Source of the DNA: CAYQDB01 sp964416195
GTDB taxonomy: Bacteria; Zixibacteria; MSB-5A5; GN15; FEB-12
Reading direction: 5' to 3'
DNA: 64,000 bases
NCBI GenBank assembly: GCA_964416195.1
Contig: CAYQDB010000009.1
Location: 62,001 to 126,000, forward strand
The position numbers and the translations under genes are program-made. Of this stretch, positions 9,206-17,587 are shown in pieces (the first letter of the stretch is position 1; each line of letters starts with the position of its first letter). Under the pieces are notes generated by a model. That model saw nothing but the letters and a program-made list of their open reading frames with translations, made no database searches and was not told the DNA's origin.

Positions 9206-9997
9206 TTATTTGTTCAGTGTTGAGTTGACCTGTGGCTCCTCAGGCTGGGGCGCGCCGAACCATTTGACATGAATGTCGCGAAACCGCCCGCTGCGCTTGA
9301 TCTCATCAAGAGCCTTGTTGATTTTCCCCAGCAATTCCTGGTTACCCTTGCGGACGGCGATGCCATAGTGCTCAGTGGAAAGAATCTCGCCCACAATCTT
9401 GGCGGTGCCGAGCTTCTTGATGTATGCTTTCGTTGTGGGGTAGTCGTTCAAGACTACATCCAGGTTGCCGTTGGCCATATCAATAAAGGCTGCGCCGATG
9501 TTGTCAAACGAGAAAACATGAAGCCCTTCCATTTTCTTGGCCATCATTTCTCCGGTTGTGCCAAGCTGGACGCCCACTCTCTTGCCCATCAGATCTCCAA
9601 CACCATGGATGGTGGTATTGTCAAGCGGCACGGCTATTGACTGCCCGGCCAGGTAGTAGGGGTGGCTGAAGTCAACTACGGTGGCACGCTGTGGGGTGAT
9701 GGTCATGGCCGAGATTACTGCGTCATATTTTTTGCTGGTAAGACCGGGAATGATACCGTCGAATGCAGTTACAATGAACTGTGGTTCCCAGCCGTTTAGC
9801 TTGCAGATTTCTGTGATCAACTCTACGTCAAAACCAGCCGGTTGCCCGGTGGCGGGATTGATGCTTTCGAACGGGGGGTAAGTGGGGTCGGTGCCTACCC
9901 GTAGAACAGTCGCTTGTCCGCTTTGCCCGGCCTCCTTGCCGCCACCGCAGCCAAGTGCTATAAGCAGTAGAAATAAGAGTGCAATTAGTTTTTTCAT
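9206..9997 (-). CDS. Amino-acid ABC transporter substrate-binding lipoprotein (SBP family 3)
   Basis: A 263-residue periplasmic solute-binding protein. The signal peptide has a lipobox (LIALGC, Cys17), so it is anchored by lipid. Family 3 signatures: LRVGTDPTYPPFESINPATG at the start of the mature domain, GFDVELITEIC, then ATVVDFSHPYY and GVQLGTTGEMMAKK. These proteins bind polar or basic amino acids and hand them to an ABC permease. No permease or ATPase lies next to it here, so the partners must be elsewhere. A 7-bp hairpin (9178-9202) follows the stop without a clear U-tract. Confidence 0.9.
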   Translation of the reverse strand: MKKLIALLFLLLIALGCGGGKEAGQSGQATVLRVGTDPTYPPFESINPATGQPAGFDVELITEICKLNGWEPQFIVTAFDGIIPGLTSKKYDAVISAMTITPQRATVVDFSHPYYLAGQSIAVPLDNTTIHGVGDLMGKRVGVQLGTTGEMMAKKMEGLHVFSFDNIGAAFIDMANGNLDVVLNDYPTTKAYIKKLGTAKIVGEILSTEHYGIAVRKGNQELLGKINKALDEIKRSGRFRDIHVKWFGAPQPEEPQVNSTLNK

Positions 9998-10138
9998 CCT
10001 ATCTCCGGTAATTGTCAGGAAACTGACAGAAAAGAACAGAACCCCAAATCATTTGTCAATATCTTTGTTGAAGTAACTGCAATGAAAACTACGTTGCCCT
10101 GTCAACATCAGAAAATAGCCCTAATACGGCATTGCAGC

Positions 10139-11038
10139 TCAGAAAAAATCTATTGAAAATGAGCCTAAACGGTCATCAAGGTTGACCACGATCTTGTTTT
10201 TTACAGTGTCGTACCCGTTGGTAACAAAACCGCCATCGCTCTGTGTCAAGCCCAGACGGACAAGATAGGGTTGGTAATCATTGCCGAACACTTTAAGCCC
10301 GACATTCTGAGGCACTCTCACGCGCAAATTGGTATTTTCACCTACGATGTCGACTTTGGTGAGTGACTCGCGGTCTCCCAGTTTGAGGTAGACCTGTGCG
10401 TCATCAGCATCCAGCTTCAGGCGACGCAGAAGCGTTGTGGCAAAGTTCAGGTGCAGGTTGGAGTTGTTGCCAAAGCATTCCATCTCCAAGGGGATATTCC
10501 TGGCAAAACGCAAATACCAGTCCTGGGGATCATCAGTCTCAATCCTGATAATGCCGCCAAGGAAGCTCCGAGGACGACTTGTCAGTGTAATGTTTGCTTC
10601 GCTTCCAACAATTTCGTACTCGGTTTTGGGCTTGCGCGTGAAGCGGTCAAAGCTGCCGTAGATCAGATCATCACCGGAGTCACGGATAGTGAGGTCGGTC
10701 TCGCCCAGGTCGAGCACTGCATGCACGGCCCTGATGGAAGGGTCATACGCCATCTTAAAAGTGGTCTTGGAAAAAAAGCTGCACTCGGCTCCACCCAGAC
10801 TCCCCGAGAAAGCAATCCACAGCGCTCCCAGCAACAGCGCCACCGAAGTGAGATACGATATGATTTTTGCACGGGATTTGGCGAAGATTTTCTCAATTCC
10901 GACTGCGATCAGCACTACCGGGAGATAGACGAGAAGATCAACCCAGAAGTTGTCGTTGAGTACTTCGGTGTTTCTCAGCAGAAGCAACACGCCGAGTAGA
11001 ACCAGGAAGAGTCCCCATCTGAAGCGAGCTGGAGTCAT
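10139..11038 (-). CDS. Membrane protein with LiaF-type TM domain and C-terminal beta-rich domain
   Basis: A 299-residue protein. The first 85 residues hold several membrane segments (WGLFLVLLGVLLLLRN, LLVYLPVVLIAVGI, YLTSVALLLGALWIAF) in the style of the LiaF transmembrane/DUF5668 domain. The remaining part is a soluble, beta-rich region with repeated hydrophobic-polar alternation, similar to the N-terminal toastrack-like or LiaF C-terminal domains of envelope-stress proteins. Its start overlaps the stop of the PspC-domain gene by ATGA, so the two are translationally coupled. A role in sensing cell-envelope stress is inferred. Confidence 0.7.
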   Translation of the reverse strand: MTPARFRWGLFLVLLGVLLLLRNTEVLNDNFWVDLLVYLPVVLIAVGIEKIFAKSRAKIISYLTSVALLLGALWIAFSGSLGGAECSFFSKTTFKMAYDPSIRAVHAVLDLGETDLTIRDSGDDLIYGSFDRFTRKPKTEYEIVGSEANITLTSRPRSFLGGIIRIETDDPQDWYLRFARNIPLEMECFGNNSNLHLNFATTLLRRLKLDADDAQVYLKLGDRESLTKVDIVGENTNLRVRVPQNVGLKVFGNDYQPYLVRLGLTQSDGGFVTNGYDTVKNKIVVNLDDRLGSFSIDFF

Positions 11039-11484
11039 GAGACGGTTCCTCCATTATGGGCGTTGGACTGCTGATGGTTGATGCTGACCTTGGGTTCTTC
11101 TTCTTCACTTTTCCTGTTTCTGCGGAATATCAGTAGCAGGCCAACGGCGATCAAGATGACCGGCCAGAACTCATCCCAGCCAAACCAGCACCAGTTTTCC
11201 CGGATTAGCAGAATGACCCCGATTGCCATCAGAATCAGACCGGGCAGGTATCTGGTCCACGAGGAGTATGTATGGTTGGTTGGCACAGGTTCTACTTCAA
11301 GGGGACGTTTGGGGATGATTATCCAGGCGATTATGTAGGCCAGAATCCCGAAACCTGTGGCTAAGAAGAGTAGAACAGTTATCACTCGCACCAGGACCGG
11401 GTCGACATCGAAGTACTCTCCCAGTCCCCCGCACACGCCGCCAATTATCTTATTCGCTGTCGATCTATACAATCGCTTTGCCAT
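11035..11484 (-). CDS. PspC domain membrane protein
   Basis: A 149-residue protein. The N-terminal PspC domain is clear: KRLYRSTANKIIGGVCGGLG, then EYFDVDPVLVRVITVLLF and a transmembrane segment ending in IIPKRP. The C-terminal half is a second two-helix membrane module (LPGLILMAIGVILLI and FWPVILIAVGLLLIF) like LiaF/DUF5668. PspC proteins take part in phage-shock and envelope-stress responses. An AAGGAG sits before the ATG. Cotranscribed with the downstream LiaF-like gene. Confidence 0.88.
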   Translation of the reverse strand: MAKRLYRSTANKIIGGVCGGLGEYFDVDPVLVRVITVLLFLATGFGILAYIIAWIIIPKRPLEVEPVPTNHTYSSWTRYLPGLILMAIGVILLIRENWCWFGWDEFWPVILIAVGLLLIFRRNRKSEEEEPKVSINHQQSNAHNGGTVS

Positions 11485-11579
11485 GACAACTCCTTATCTG
11501 GTGTACCAGTAGCCATTCTGAATGTAATATACGAAGTGAGGATGAAAAAGTTTTGCCTGGGATGGAGATAACCGGCTCG

Positions 11580-12752
11580 TTACTCCTGTTTGTATCTCAG
11601 TTCCTCCAGATACTCTTGAGCTTGGTCCTTGTAGTGGGATTCAGCTTTTTGGGCGTAGTCAGTAATGTAACCGATAGCCGCTGCTCGTTCTTCTTCATCT
11701 TCCGTTAGCCGGGCAACCTGGTAATACGTATGGAGAAGCAGTTCTTCTACTTGTTCGGGAGGAGGCAGTTCCACCTGCTGGCGAGATTTGGATGCTGAGA
11801 GGGGTAAGTGAATGGAAGTCACGTGGGCATACAGCGTTTGCAGTGAATCCCGCCGATGACGCCATTTTTCCAAGCTAACGGGCTGCAACCAGCCATCAGG
11901 GAGGGAGGCCGGACTGACAATGACGCTCACACCCTTTCCTGCCGAGACTGCCGCTTGAGTCTGGACCCTGGGAATCTCGGCAAATTCGTCAACTACCTGC
12001 GGTTCAGCGAAGCTGTCAGCCTTACCTGCTGATAACGCCGATTCTCTGCTCCACTTCACCCCAGTGAGTTCTGAATCCTGTTGTGATGGGTCATTGATCT
12101 TCTCCGGAACCGATATAGTAATCTTCTGCTCTGAAGGCTCTTTCTTCTCTCTGACCTTGGGGGGTGTTTCTTCTGTGGCCACGGCCTGATCTTTCTTGAC
12201 CGGCAGAGCTTCCGCATCATAAGCTTTACTCAAGCGGGTCTCCTCTTCAGACCTGGGAACAGGAGTGGTCGCACCGGCTTTCTTGTCCGCACTTGTACCC
12301 TCCTGGTATGTATGCCCTTCGGAAGGAGGTGGCGGTTGTTTCTTCCCCGGAGCAACCTGCTGTACCTCTGTTGACTTCATCGCTGGAGCATAAACTTCCC
12401 TTGAGATGTCTCCCTCATAGAGGGCAATGAAAGCCAGAATCGCTATTGAGGCGGCTACTGCTACCAGCTTTGGGGCAAGTCCCATCCACCTGGAAGGAGT
12501 TATGTCAGTAACCTTCGTTTCCCCTGTAAAGCCGAGTCTCTGCTCTATCTTCTGCGCCGACTGTTCCCAGTACTCCTCGCCCCCCAGTTGTGAGCGTTGC
12601 TCGACAAGCCGGTCGAGCTTCTGCAGCTCAGCCAGCAGGTTCCGGCACTCCGCGCATTCCCTTATGTGCTGCTCGACAACTTCTCTTTCCTGTGGGGGAA
12701 GCTCATTGTCGAAGTAAGCCGAAATCCTATCGCGGTAGTATGAGTGGTCCAT
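11580..12752 (-). CDS. Anti-sigma factor with zinc-finger and long periplasmic region
   Basis: A 390-residue protein. Residues 29-36 have the zf-HC2 zinc-binding pattern His29-x3-Cys33-x2-Cys36 (HIRECAEC) typical of anti-sigma domains that hold ECF sigma factors. One membrane segment lies near residues 91-108 (KLVAVAASIAILAFIALY). The rest is an extended Pro/Lys/Glu-rich, probably periplasmic part of about 280 residues. It lies 96 bases downstream of an ECF sigma gene on the same strand, so it is the likely cognate regulator. What signal releases the sigma factor cannot be read from the sequence. Confidence 0.85.
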   Translation of the reverse strand: MDHSYYRDRISAYFDNELPPQEREVVEQHIRECAECRNLLAELQKLDRLVEQRSQLGGEEYWEQSAQKIEQRLGFTGETKVTDITPSRWMGLAPKLVAVAASIAILAFIALYEGDISREVYAPAMKSTEVQQVAPGKKQPPPPSEGHTYQEGTSADKKAGATTPVPRSEEETRLSKAYDAEALPVKKDQAVATEETPPKVREKKEPSEQKITISVPEKINDPSQQDSELTGVKWSRESALSAGKADSFAEPQVVDEFAEIPRVQTQAAVSAGKGVSVIVSPASLPDGWLQPVSLEKWRHRRDSLQTLYAHVTSIHLPLSASKSRQQVELPPPEQVEELLLHTYYQVARLTEDEEERAAAIGYITDYAQKAESHYKDQAQEYLEELRYKQE

Positions 12753-12848
12753 CTTTCTCTATCTTCTTTTTTTACTATCATTAAAGCGAGATTACTTCGC
12801 TTCGCTTGAAATGACCGTAGTCCGATATTTCCAAATGCCTCCCGTGTA

Positions 12849-13451
12849 TTACAATAAATCCTTCAATGATTCCAGCAGCATCTGTCTTGCTCGATAAAGC
12901 CGCGAATCGACTGTACCAGGGGGAATCTTCAGGTAGTTAGCTATCTCTGTATACTCCATATCTTCAAAATGCCGCAGCACAAAAACCGTTCGGTATTTCG
13001 CCGGCAGGGCCGTAACGGCTTGGAAAAACCGTTTCTGTGCCTGGTCATTCAGGAGTTGGTTAAGAGGCCCCAACTCGGCTGACGGTGGATCGTATCCTTT
13101 ATCCTGCAGGGAGTCTAAAGACTCCTTTTTTTCTTCTCGATGTATATGGTTGTAGGCCAGGTTGCGGGCGATAGTCGCCAGCCACGGATAAAAAGTATAC
13201 TCCGTCCGAAAAGCCTTTATAGCTGCGTATGCCTTCACGAATGCCTCCTGAATGATATCTTCGGCAACATCAAATGAACCTACCAGGCCAAGCACAAAGC
13301 GCATCAACCGCTTCTGGTTTTGGCGAATCAGGACGCCGAATGCCTTCTGGTCGCCATTCTGCGCCGCCTCAACCAGTTTCCGCTCGGCAGCTTTGTCACC
13401 AACTATTGATACCTTGTCGGGGCGGTTTTCTTCCCGGATAATCTTACTCAC
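12849..13451 (-). CDS. ECF-subfamily RNA polymerase sigma factor
   Basis: A 200-residue group IV sigma factor. Region 2 spans LMRFVLGLVGSFDVAEDIIQ and the -10 recognition helix FYPWLATIARNLAYNHIHR; region 4 is LPAKYRTVFVLRHFEDMEYT, with helix-turn-helix EIANYLKIPPGTVDSRLYRA. The GTG start overlaps the holA stop by GTGA. The downstream gene encodes a zinc-finger anti-sigma factor, the usual arrangement for a membrane-controlled stress regulon. Confidence 0.93.
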   Translation of the reverse strand: MSKIIREENRPDKVSIVGDKAAERKLVEAAQNGDQKAFGVLIRQNQKRLMRFVLGLVGSFDVAEDIIQEAFVKAYAAIKAFRTEYTFYPWLATIARNLAYNHIHREEKKESLDSLQDKGYDPPSAELGPLNQLLNDQAQKRFFQAVTALPAKYRTVFVLRHFEDMEYTEIANYLKIPPGTVDSRLYRARQMLLESLKDLL

Positions 13452-14437
13452 CTTCCCTCGCTGCTCTCTCCTGCCAGGGTGAGCGCCAGTATTTCAAGAG
13501 CCATTTCCGGTTTGAGCCTGCCCTTTCGAAGCTCAGCCTCGGTGTCGGCAATATCTACGATAATTTCCTCCAGCCGGCTGTTATCGTACTTCGTGGCCTG
13601 CTCGGTTAACTTGGGAATCAAAAACCCCCGTCTACCGAGTGGTTTCTTGCCGTTCTTGACCAGGTAGAGCGAAATAAAGTGTTGTAGCATCAGCGAGGTA
13701 ACTGTCGAGGCGCTGTTCCCGGCGGCCAGAAGCGACTCGATCATCTGGAGTACTTTTCTGGTATTCCCTGTCACGACAACGTCAGCCACCTGAAAGATAT
13801 TGAACACTTCGTAGCCTGAGGCAATCTGTCGGACATCTTCCACCGAGACCGTCTCACCCGCCTGCCTGTAATTGGCCAGCTTGCTGGTTTCCGCCTCCAG
13901 GGCGCCACGGTTCCCGGCAATCAGTTCAGCCAGGAGCGTCACAGCCTGTGGCTCAATGTGGATTCCCTCCTTTTCCAGATTCCGTCGAATTAAACTCTCC
14001 ACTTCCCTCTGGCTGAGTCTTCTAAACTCAACCGGCTCAGCGACCTTTGTCACAGCGGTGAAAAACCCGGAGTTCTTCTTAGGTGTTTTGGACGAGGGAC
14101 TGCTAAAAATGACCACCCGATCCGGCTGGGCCGGAGTCAGCAGGCGGAGTATACGTTCGATTTCCTTTGGTGGGTAACTTTGAAAACTGGTAATGGCAAA
14201 GACCTGCCGCTCACCGAGCATAGGCAGGCTTGACAGCTCAGTGATCAGATCGGCGCAGGAGGTTTTTTTGCCGTCGATTTTGCGGTAGTTGGTGATAAGT
14301 TGACGGTCGGGGAGAAACTGCCGGGCGATGAATTTCTCGGCCTCGGCAATCCGATAGTCCTCCGTCCCGAAAAAATAATAGGAGGGCATGAACCTGCCTG
14401 CCGAAATGTCCTGAAATAGCTTCTGGGGAGTGGCCAT
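13448..14437 (-). CDS. holA: DNA polymerase III delta subunit
   Basis: The delta subunit opens the beta sliding clamp within the clamp loader. The 329-residue protein shows the family order: a short N-terminal stretch MATPQKLFQDISAGRFMPSY, then YFFGTEDYRIAEAEKFI, the central RPDRVVIFSSPSSK strand and helical C-terminal half with LIRRNLEKEGIHIEP and EVFNIFQVADVVV. The ATG at 14437 was chosen; a TTG at 14473 that overlaps the upstream stop would add 12 residues. It is the head of a coupled holA-sigma pair. Confidence 0.88.
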   Translation of the reverse strand: MATPQKLFQDISAGRFMPSYYFFGTEDYRIAEAEKFIARQFLPDRQLITNYRKIDGKKTSCADLITELSSLPMLGERQVFAITSFQSYPPKEIERILRLLTPAQPDRVVIFSSPSSKTPKKNSGFFTAVTKVAEPVEFRRLSQREVESLIRRNLEKEGIHIEPQAVTLLAELIAGNRGALEAETSKLANYRQAGETVSVEDVRQIASGYEVFNIFQVADVVVTGNTRKVLQMIESLLAAGNSASTVTSLMLQHFISLYLVKNGKKPLGRRGFLIPKLTEQATKYDNSRLEEIIVDIADTEAELRKGRLKPEMALEILALTLAGESSEGR

Positions 14438-14469
14438 CAGGAGTAGTATAGACCGCCCCCAGGGAAGGG

Positions 14470-14850
14470 TCAATCAAAAAGAGAATCGTATGCCGGATTG
14501 TCCTGCGCGGCCACCCACTCCAGAGAGAAGCGGTATTTATCACGGTAGCTCAGCGCCTTGCCAATCAGGTCGGCAAATTTCTCATCCAGCGGCTCGCGCC
14601 GATTCACGCCGTTGACGACGTTGAGGTTATTGCCGTAAATCTGATAGGTATGTCTGGAGAAGTACTTCTGATTGCTGTCAATAAACTCAAGCAACGCAAG
14701 CAGGGCAGCCAGATCGCCGTGATTATGGTCGACAGCAGCGAAGGGCGCTTTGAACTTGATCCCGATATCCGGGATATTGAAGGTTACAACGGCTGATTTG
14801 TCCAGCTCGTTTTCCTCCGGCAGTTCGTACGATCCAAAATAGCACTCCAT
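14470..14850 (-). CDS. Hypothetical protein, possible catalytically dead RNase H-like fold
   Basis: A 126-residue protein of unknown function. The pattern (N-terminal beta strands; AALLALLEFIDS helix; strand YQIYGNNLNVVNGV; helix FADLIGKALSYRDKY; strand FSLEWVAAQDNPAYDSLF) recalls the second half of RNase H, in which the DS-x-YVVN strand is followed by a V-x-WVxxHxxxxxAD segment. The usual metal-binding acidic residues are not in their places. It could also be an unrelated alpha/beta protein. It starts from an ATG after GAGGGG (a TTG start 18 bases upstream is possible) and its stop touches the holA region, so both may be co-expressed. Confidence 0.5.
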   Translation of the reverse strand: MECYFGSYELPEENELDKSAVVTFNIPDIGIKFKAPFAAVDHNHGDLAALLALLEFIDSNQKYFSRHTYQIYGNNLNVVNGVNRREPLDEKFADLIGKALSYRDKYRFSLEWVAAQDNPAYDSLFD

Positions 14851-14868
14851 GGCCCCTCTGTGCTGCAA

Positions 14869-15201
14869 GCCCTGTGCCCCTTAGCCAGTGGAACGGTTTC
14901 TTGTTGGCCGGCAAGAACTTAGGTTTTAAGGTTGGAATTAGAGATAATGAAAAATTGCAAAGGGATTCACAGGGTTGCGGGGTGAAACACTCTTTCTATA
15001 TTGATAAATCCGCTGGGAATTAGCATATTTGTTAGAGCAAAGATTCCCTACCCGTTGGGTGGGCTACAGTCGCTTTTTTCAACACGACCCAAGCCGTAGG
15101 GCGATCGGCTCAATGCAAGCAAGTTTGAAGGGGCCACCGACAAGACCCACCTGAAAGGTGGGCCACCCAGCCGGACGAAAAATGGGTTCGTTTCGTAATT
15201 T
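14869..15201. repeat. Intergenic repeat-like region
   Basis: No gene is apparent in these 333 bases. A perfect 7-bp hairpin with a GAA loop (15146-15162, CCCACCT/AGGTGGG) and GC-rich direct words around GTGGGC suggest dispersed intergenic repeat material. The short minus-strand frame over it has no start signal or protein-like composition. Confidence 0.35.
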
Positions 15202-15726
15202 TTAGTTTTCGTCGATAGGTGGTTCCTCCAGGGGTAGGGGGTTGAGACTCCGGCGGTCCTTTTGAAGGGAACGCAATTGGTCGATGGCGCGATGGAGCTG
15301 GCGTTCGATAGCGGTCTCGTAGCGCACAATCTTGAGGGTGTCGCCTCGCGAAGGGAGGGCGAGGGTGCCGGGGTGGGTCTGTAACCGGTAATCGCGGGCA
15401 TAACAGAGTTTGTCATCGATTTCACCGGCTTCGGCGCGGAGGGCACGGCGCAGACGCCAGTACGCGACTGCAATCTTTTCGACCAGCATTTCTTCCAGGA
15501 TGCCGTCCGGATTCAGCTTGTCTCGCAGTTGGGTCAGCAACCTTTCAAACTGCTTGCGGTTTTCCGGGCCGTCGCGAGTGGGGACAACCACGGAGCGGGC
15601 TAAGAGGCCGTGTCTCAGGGCGTTGAATCTGGCGCGCTCTTTGCCCTCGGGTGTTCTGGGGCCGGTGGAGCGCTTAGCATCGCGGCGGTTGGCGACGAGC
15701 TGTTTGTCGCTAATTTCTCTTGCCAT
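15202..15726 (-). CDS. Hypothetical protein of the STGPRTPEGK/NALRHGL family
   Basis: A 174-residue basic, helical protein. The N-terminus has NRRDAKRSTGPRTPEGK followed by RFNALRHGLLARSVVVPT, a signature common to hypothetical proteins that occur in many copies in various environmental genomes; function is unknown. No catalytic motif or membrane segment is visible. The start is the ATG at 15726 (MAREISDKQ); a longer frame upstream has atypical composition. It is surrounded by repeat-like sequence, so mobility is possible but not shown. Confidence 0.6.
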   Translation of the reverse strand: MAREISDKQLVANRRDAKRSTGPRTPEGKERARFNALRHGLLARSVVVPTRDGPENRKQFERLLTQLRDKLNPDGILEEMLVEKIAVAYWRLRRALRAEAGEIDDKLCYARDYRLQTHPGTLALPSRGDTLKIVRYETAIERQLHRAIDQLRSLQKDRRSLNPLPLEEPPIDEN

Positions 15727-16028
15727 AGTTTTTGGAAGGGCAGAACCGGTTTGGGGTTCTACCCTGCTTGTCAGATATCTGTGCCATATATGGTCTTTCA
15801 CTGATGGGTAGGGTGTAGTAATCAGCGCAGGGTTTGTAGGGAAAGTGGTATAGAGCAAGCCGCAATCACAGATCGCGGCCACTCAGGCGACGGCCGCCAA
15901 ACAGGCCACGCCGCCGCACTAGGAGGGGCGGTTCTTGATTTAACAAACTACATAATACCAAACAAAGCCGCAGGTAACACGCTGACTGTCAATCTGTTAT
16001 AATTTATCCTGATATGTGTGAATTTCTC

Positions 16029-16056
16029 TTGACATTGTAAATACGTGCTGTATAAT
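16029..16056 (+). promoter_or_regulatory. Consensus sigma-70 promoter for the TIR-like gene
   Basis: TTGACA (16029-16034) and TATAAT (16051-16056) are both perfect consensus and are separated by 16 bases. The predicted transcript starts near 16063, about 55 bases ahead of the chosen ATG. The rest of 15727-16028 holds no other gene. Confidence 0.8.
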
Positions 16057-16117
16057 AGGAGCAATAGTTCTGGCCAAAGGGATGGCCAAAGAGGAAAAAC
16101 AAAATGGAGATTTGATC

Positions 16118-17221
16118 ATGACTAAAATCGGGAACAATTCAACAAAAGCGTCATCTGATCCGGCAGTGCCAAAAAAGAAGAGAGCATACGTGAGTCAGAG
16201 GGATATACCGCTATTATCGCTGGAGGGTGCTCTCCGCCTTGCTGGAGCGTTGAACGACAATTTTGGTGCAAAGCTGACGGCCCCCCACCAGCTTGCCGTG
16301 GCACTTGAAATCTCTCCCACAAGTTCAAACTGGAAGGATCTTTGTGGTGCATCAATAGCTTATGGTCTAACATCTGGAGGTTACAACGCTAAGGGCATCT
16401 CATTAACTGAGCTTGGTAAGTGCATAGTGGCACCTACCGACGAAAACGAAGATAAAGTGGCAAAAGTTGAGGCTGCCCTTTTACCTCGAATCGCGAAACA
16501 GTTTTTTGAACGTTATAATCGGGCGAAATTTCCGCAGGACAGAATTGCCAAGAATGTACTGGCTGATATGGGTGTTCCGCCTGACCGATTGGATCGTGCG
16601 CTCGATATCTTGAAGGAAAATGGGATGAGTGTTGGTCTAATCGTTGAAACTAAAACGGGCCCATTTGTGGCTAAAGAACCTCCCGTGCATAAAAAGCAAC
16701 CACAGTTGGAGTCTGAGTCAATTGAAGAAAAAGAAACACCAAAAGTCATTGCTGAAGAACAAAGGGTATCCTCTAATATCCCCGAGCTGGGAAAGGAACA
16801 GAAGAACAGAGTTTTTATCGCTCACGGGAAAAATACTGAGATAGTATCACAACTTAAGAAGATTCTGGCTTTTGGAAAATTTGAACCGGTAGTTGCTGTC
16901 GAACACGAAACCACATCACGCCCCGTACCTGACAAGGTTGTCAAAGACATGCGTTCCTGTTTCGCCGGTATTTTGCACCTGTCGTCGGAAGAGGAACTGC
17001 AGGACAGAGAAGGGAAAATATACCGTAGGCTTAATGAAAATGTTCTGATAGAAATTGGAGCTGCAATGGCACTTTATGAGAACAACTTTATACTGCTGGT
17101 GGAAAAAGGCGTCCACGTGCCTTCTAACCTACAGGGGCTCCAACTCTGCGAATACGAAGGGGATAAACTTGATGTCGACGCAACTATGAAATTATTGGCA
17201 GCCTTTAACGATTTCAAATAG
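16118..17221 (+). CDS. Solitary TIR-like nucleotide-binding protein (PF10137-type), candidate defence effector
   Basis: A 367-residue protein. Residues about 20-110 look like a helical or winged-helix region (LEGALRLAGALNDNFGAKLT). The C-terminal 130 residues match TIR-like domains of the CAP12/Pycsar-effector type: RVFIAHGKNTE strand, helix QLKKILAFG, a PVPDKVVKDMRSCFAGILHL stretch, LNENVLIEIGAAMALYENN with a likely catalytic Glu, then FILLVEKG. Such domains often cleave NAD+ in anti-phage systems. No nucleotide cyclase or CBASS partner is next to it. The ATG at 16118 has GGAGA seven bases upstream; an ATG at 16082 is weaker. Defence is an inference from the domain only. Confidence 0.75.
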   Translation: MTKIGNNSTKASSDPAVPKKKRAYVSQRDIPLLSLEGALRLAGALNDNFGAKLTAPHQLAVALEISPTSSNWKDLCGASIAYGLTSGGYNAKGISLTELGKCIVAPTDENEDKVAKVEAALLPRIAKQFFERYNRAKFPQDRIAKNVLADMGVPPDRLDRALDILKENGMSVGLIVETKTGPFVAKEPPVHKKQPQLESESIEEKETPKVIAEEQRVSSNIPELGKEQKNRVFIAHGKNTEIVSQLKKILAFGKFEPVVAVEHETTSRPVPDKVVKDMRSCFAGILHLSSEEELQDREGKIYRRLNENVLIEIGAAMALYENNFILLVEKGVHVPSNLQGLQLCEYEGDKLDVDATMKLLAAFNDFK

Positions 17222-17587
17222 ACCTGGTGGCCAACCATTTATGGTAGGTTCCTTATTCTCCTTCACTTAATAAAGTCCATTGGCAACAGAGAATCAAAAC
17301 CATGATACCACCGGGAACTTGACCACGGCCAATGCGGCGGCTCAGTAAAGAAAGTCGGAACCGCCCTTCGTCAGGCTCAGGACAGGCAGGGTTCCAATCT
17401 ACAAATCTGTTATGTTTTTCAACAAGCCCTAAATGGTGGGCCATCCGTCGGGGATTCTTATTGATAATGCCACCGGCGCTCATATTTTACCCATGGTATG
17501 AAGCTGAACACAGGTAGCGCACTCAACGGGTGGGGGCTCTATTAACCCACCTACAGATCATTGAGCTATCATGAATCGGAGGTTGAT
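17222..17587. other. Intergenic region, no gene seen
   Basis: About 366 bases between two plus-strand genes. Words such as CTTCGTCAGGCTCAGGACAG resemble dispersed intergenic repeats. Short frames here lack start signals. The last 20 bases contain the GGAGG of the nitrilase gene. Confidence 0.4.

Noticed and set aside
15048..15473. 141-residue minus-strand frame
   Set aside because: Runs across repeat-like DNA and out of frame through the hypothetical gene at 15202; low-quality composition.
16118..17221. CBASS or Pycsar operon
   Set aside because: Only the TIR-like gene is present; no CD-NTase, cyclase or accessory gene within 10 kb.
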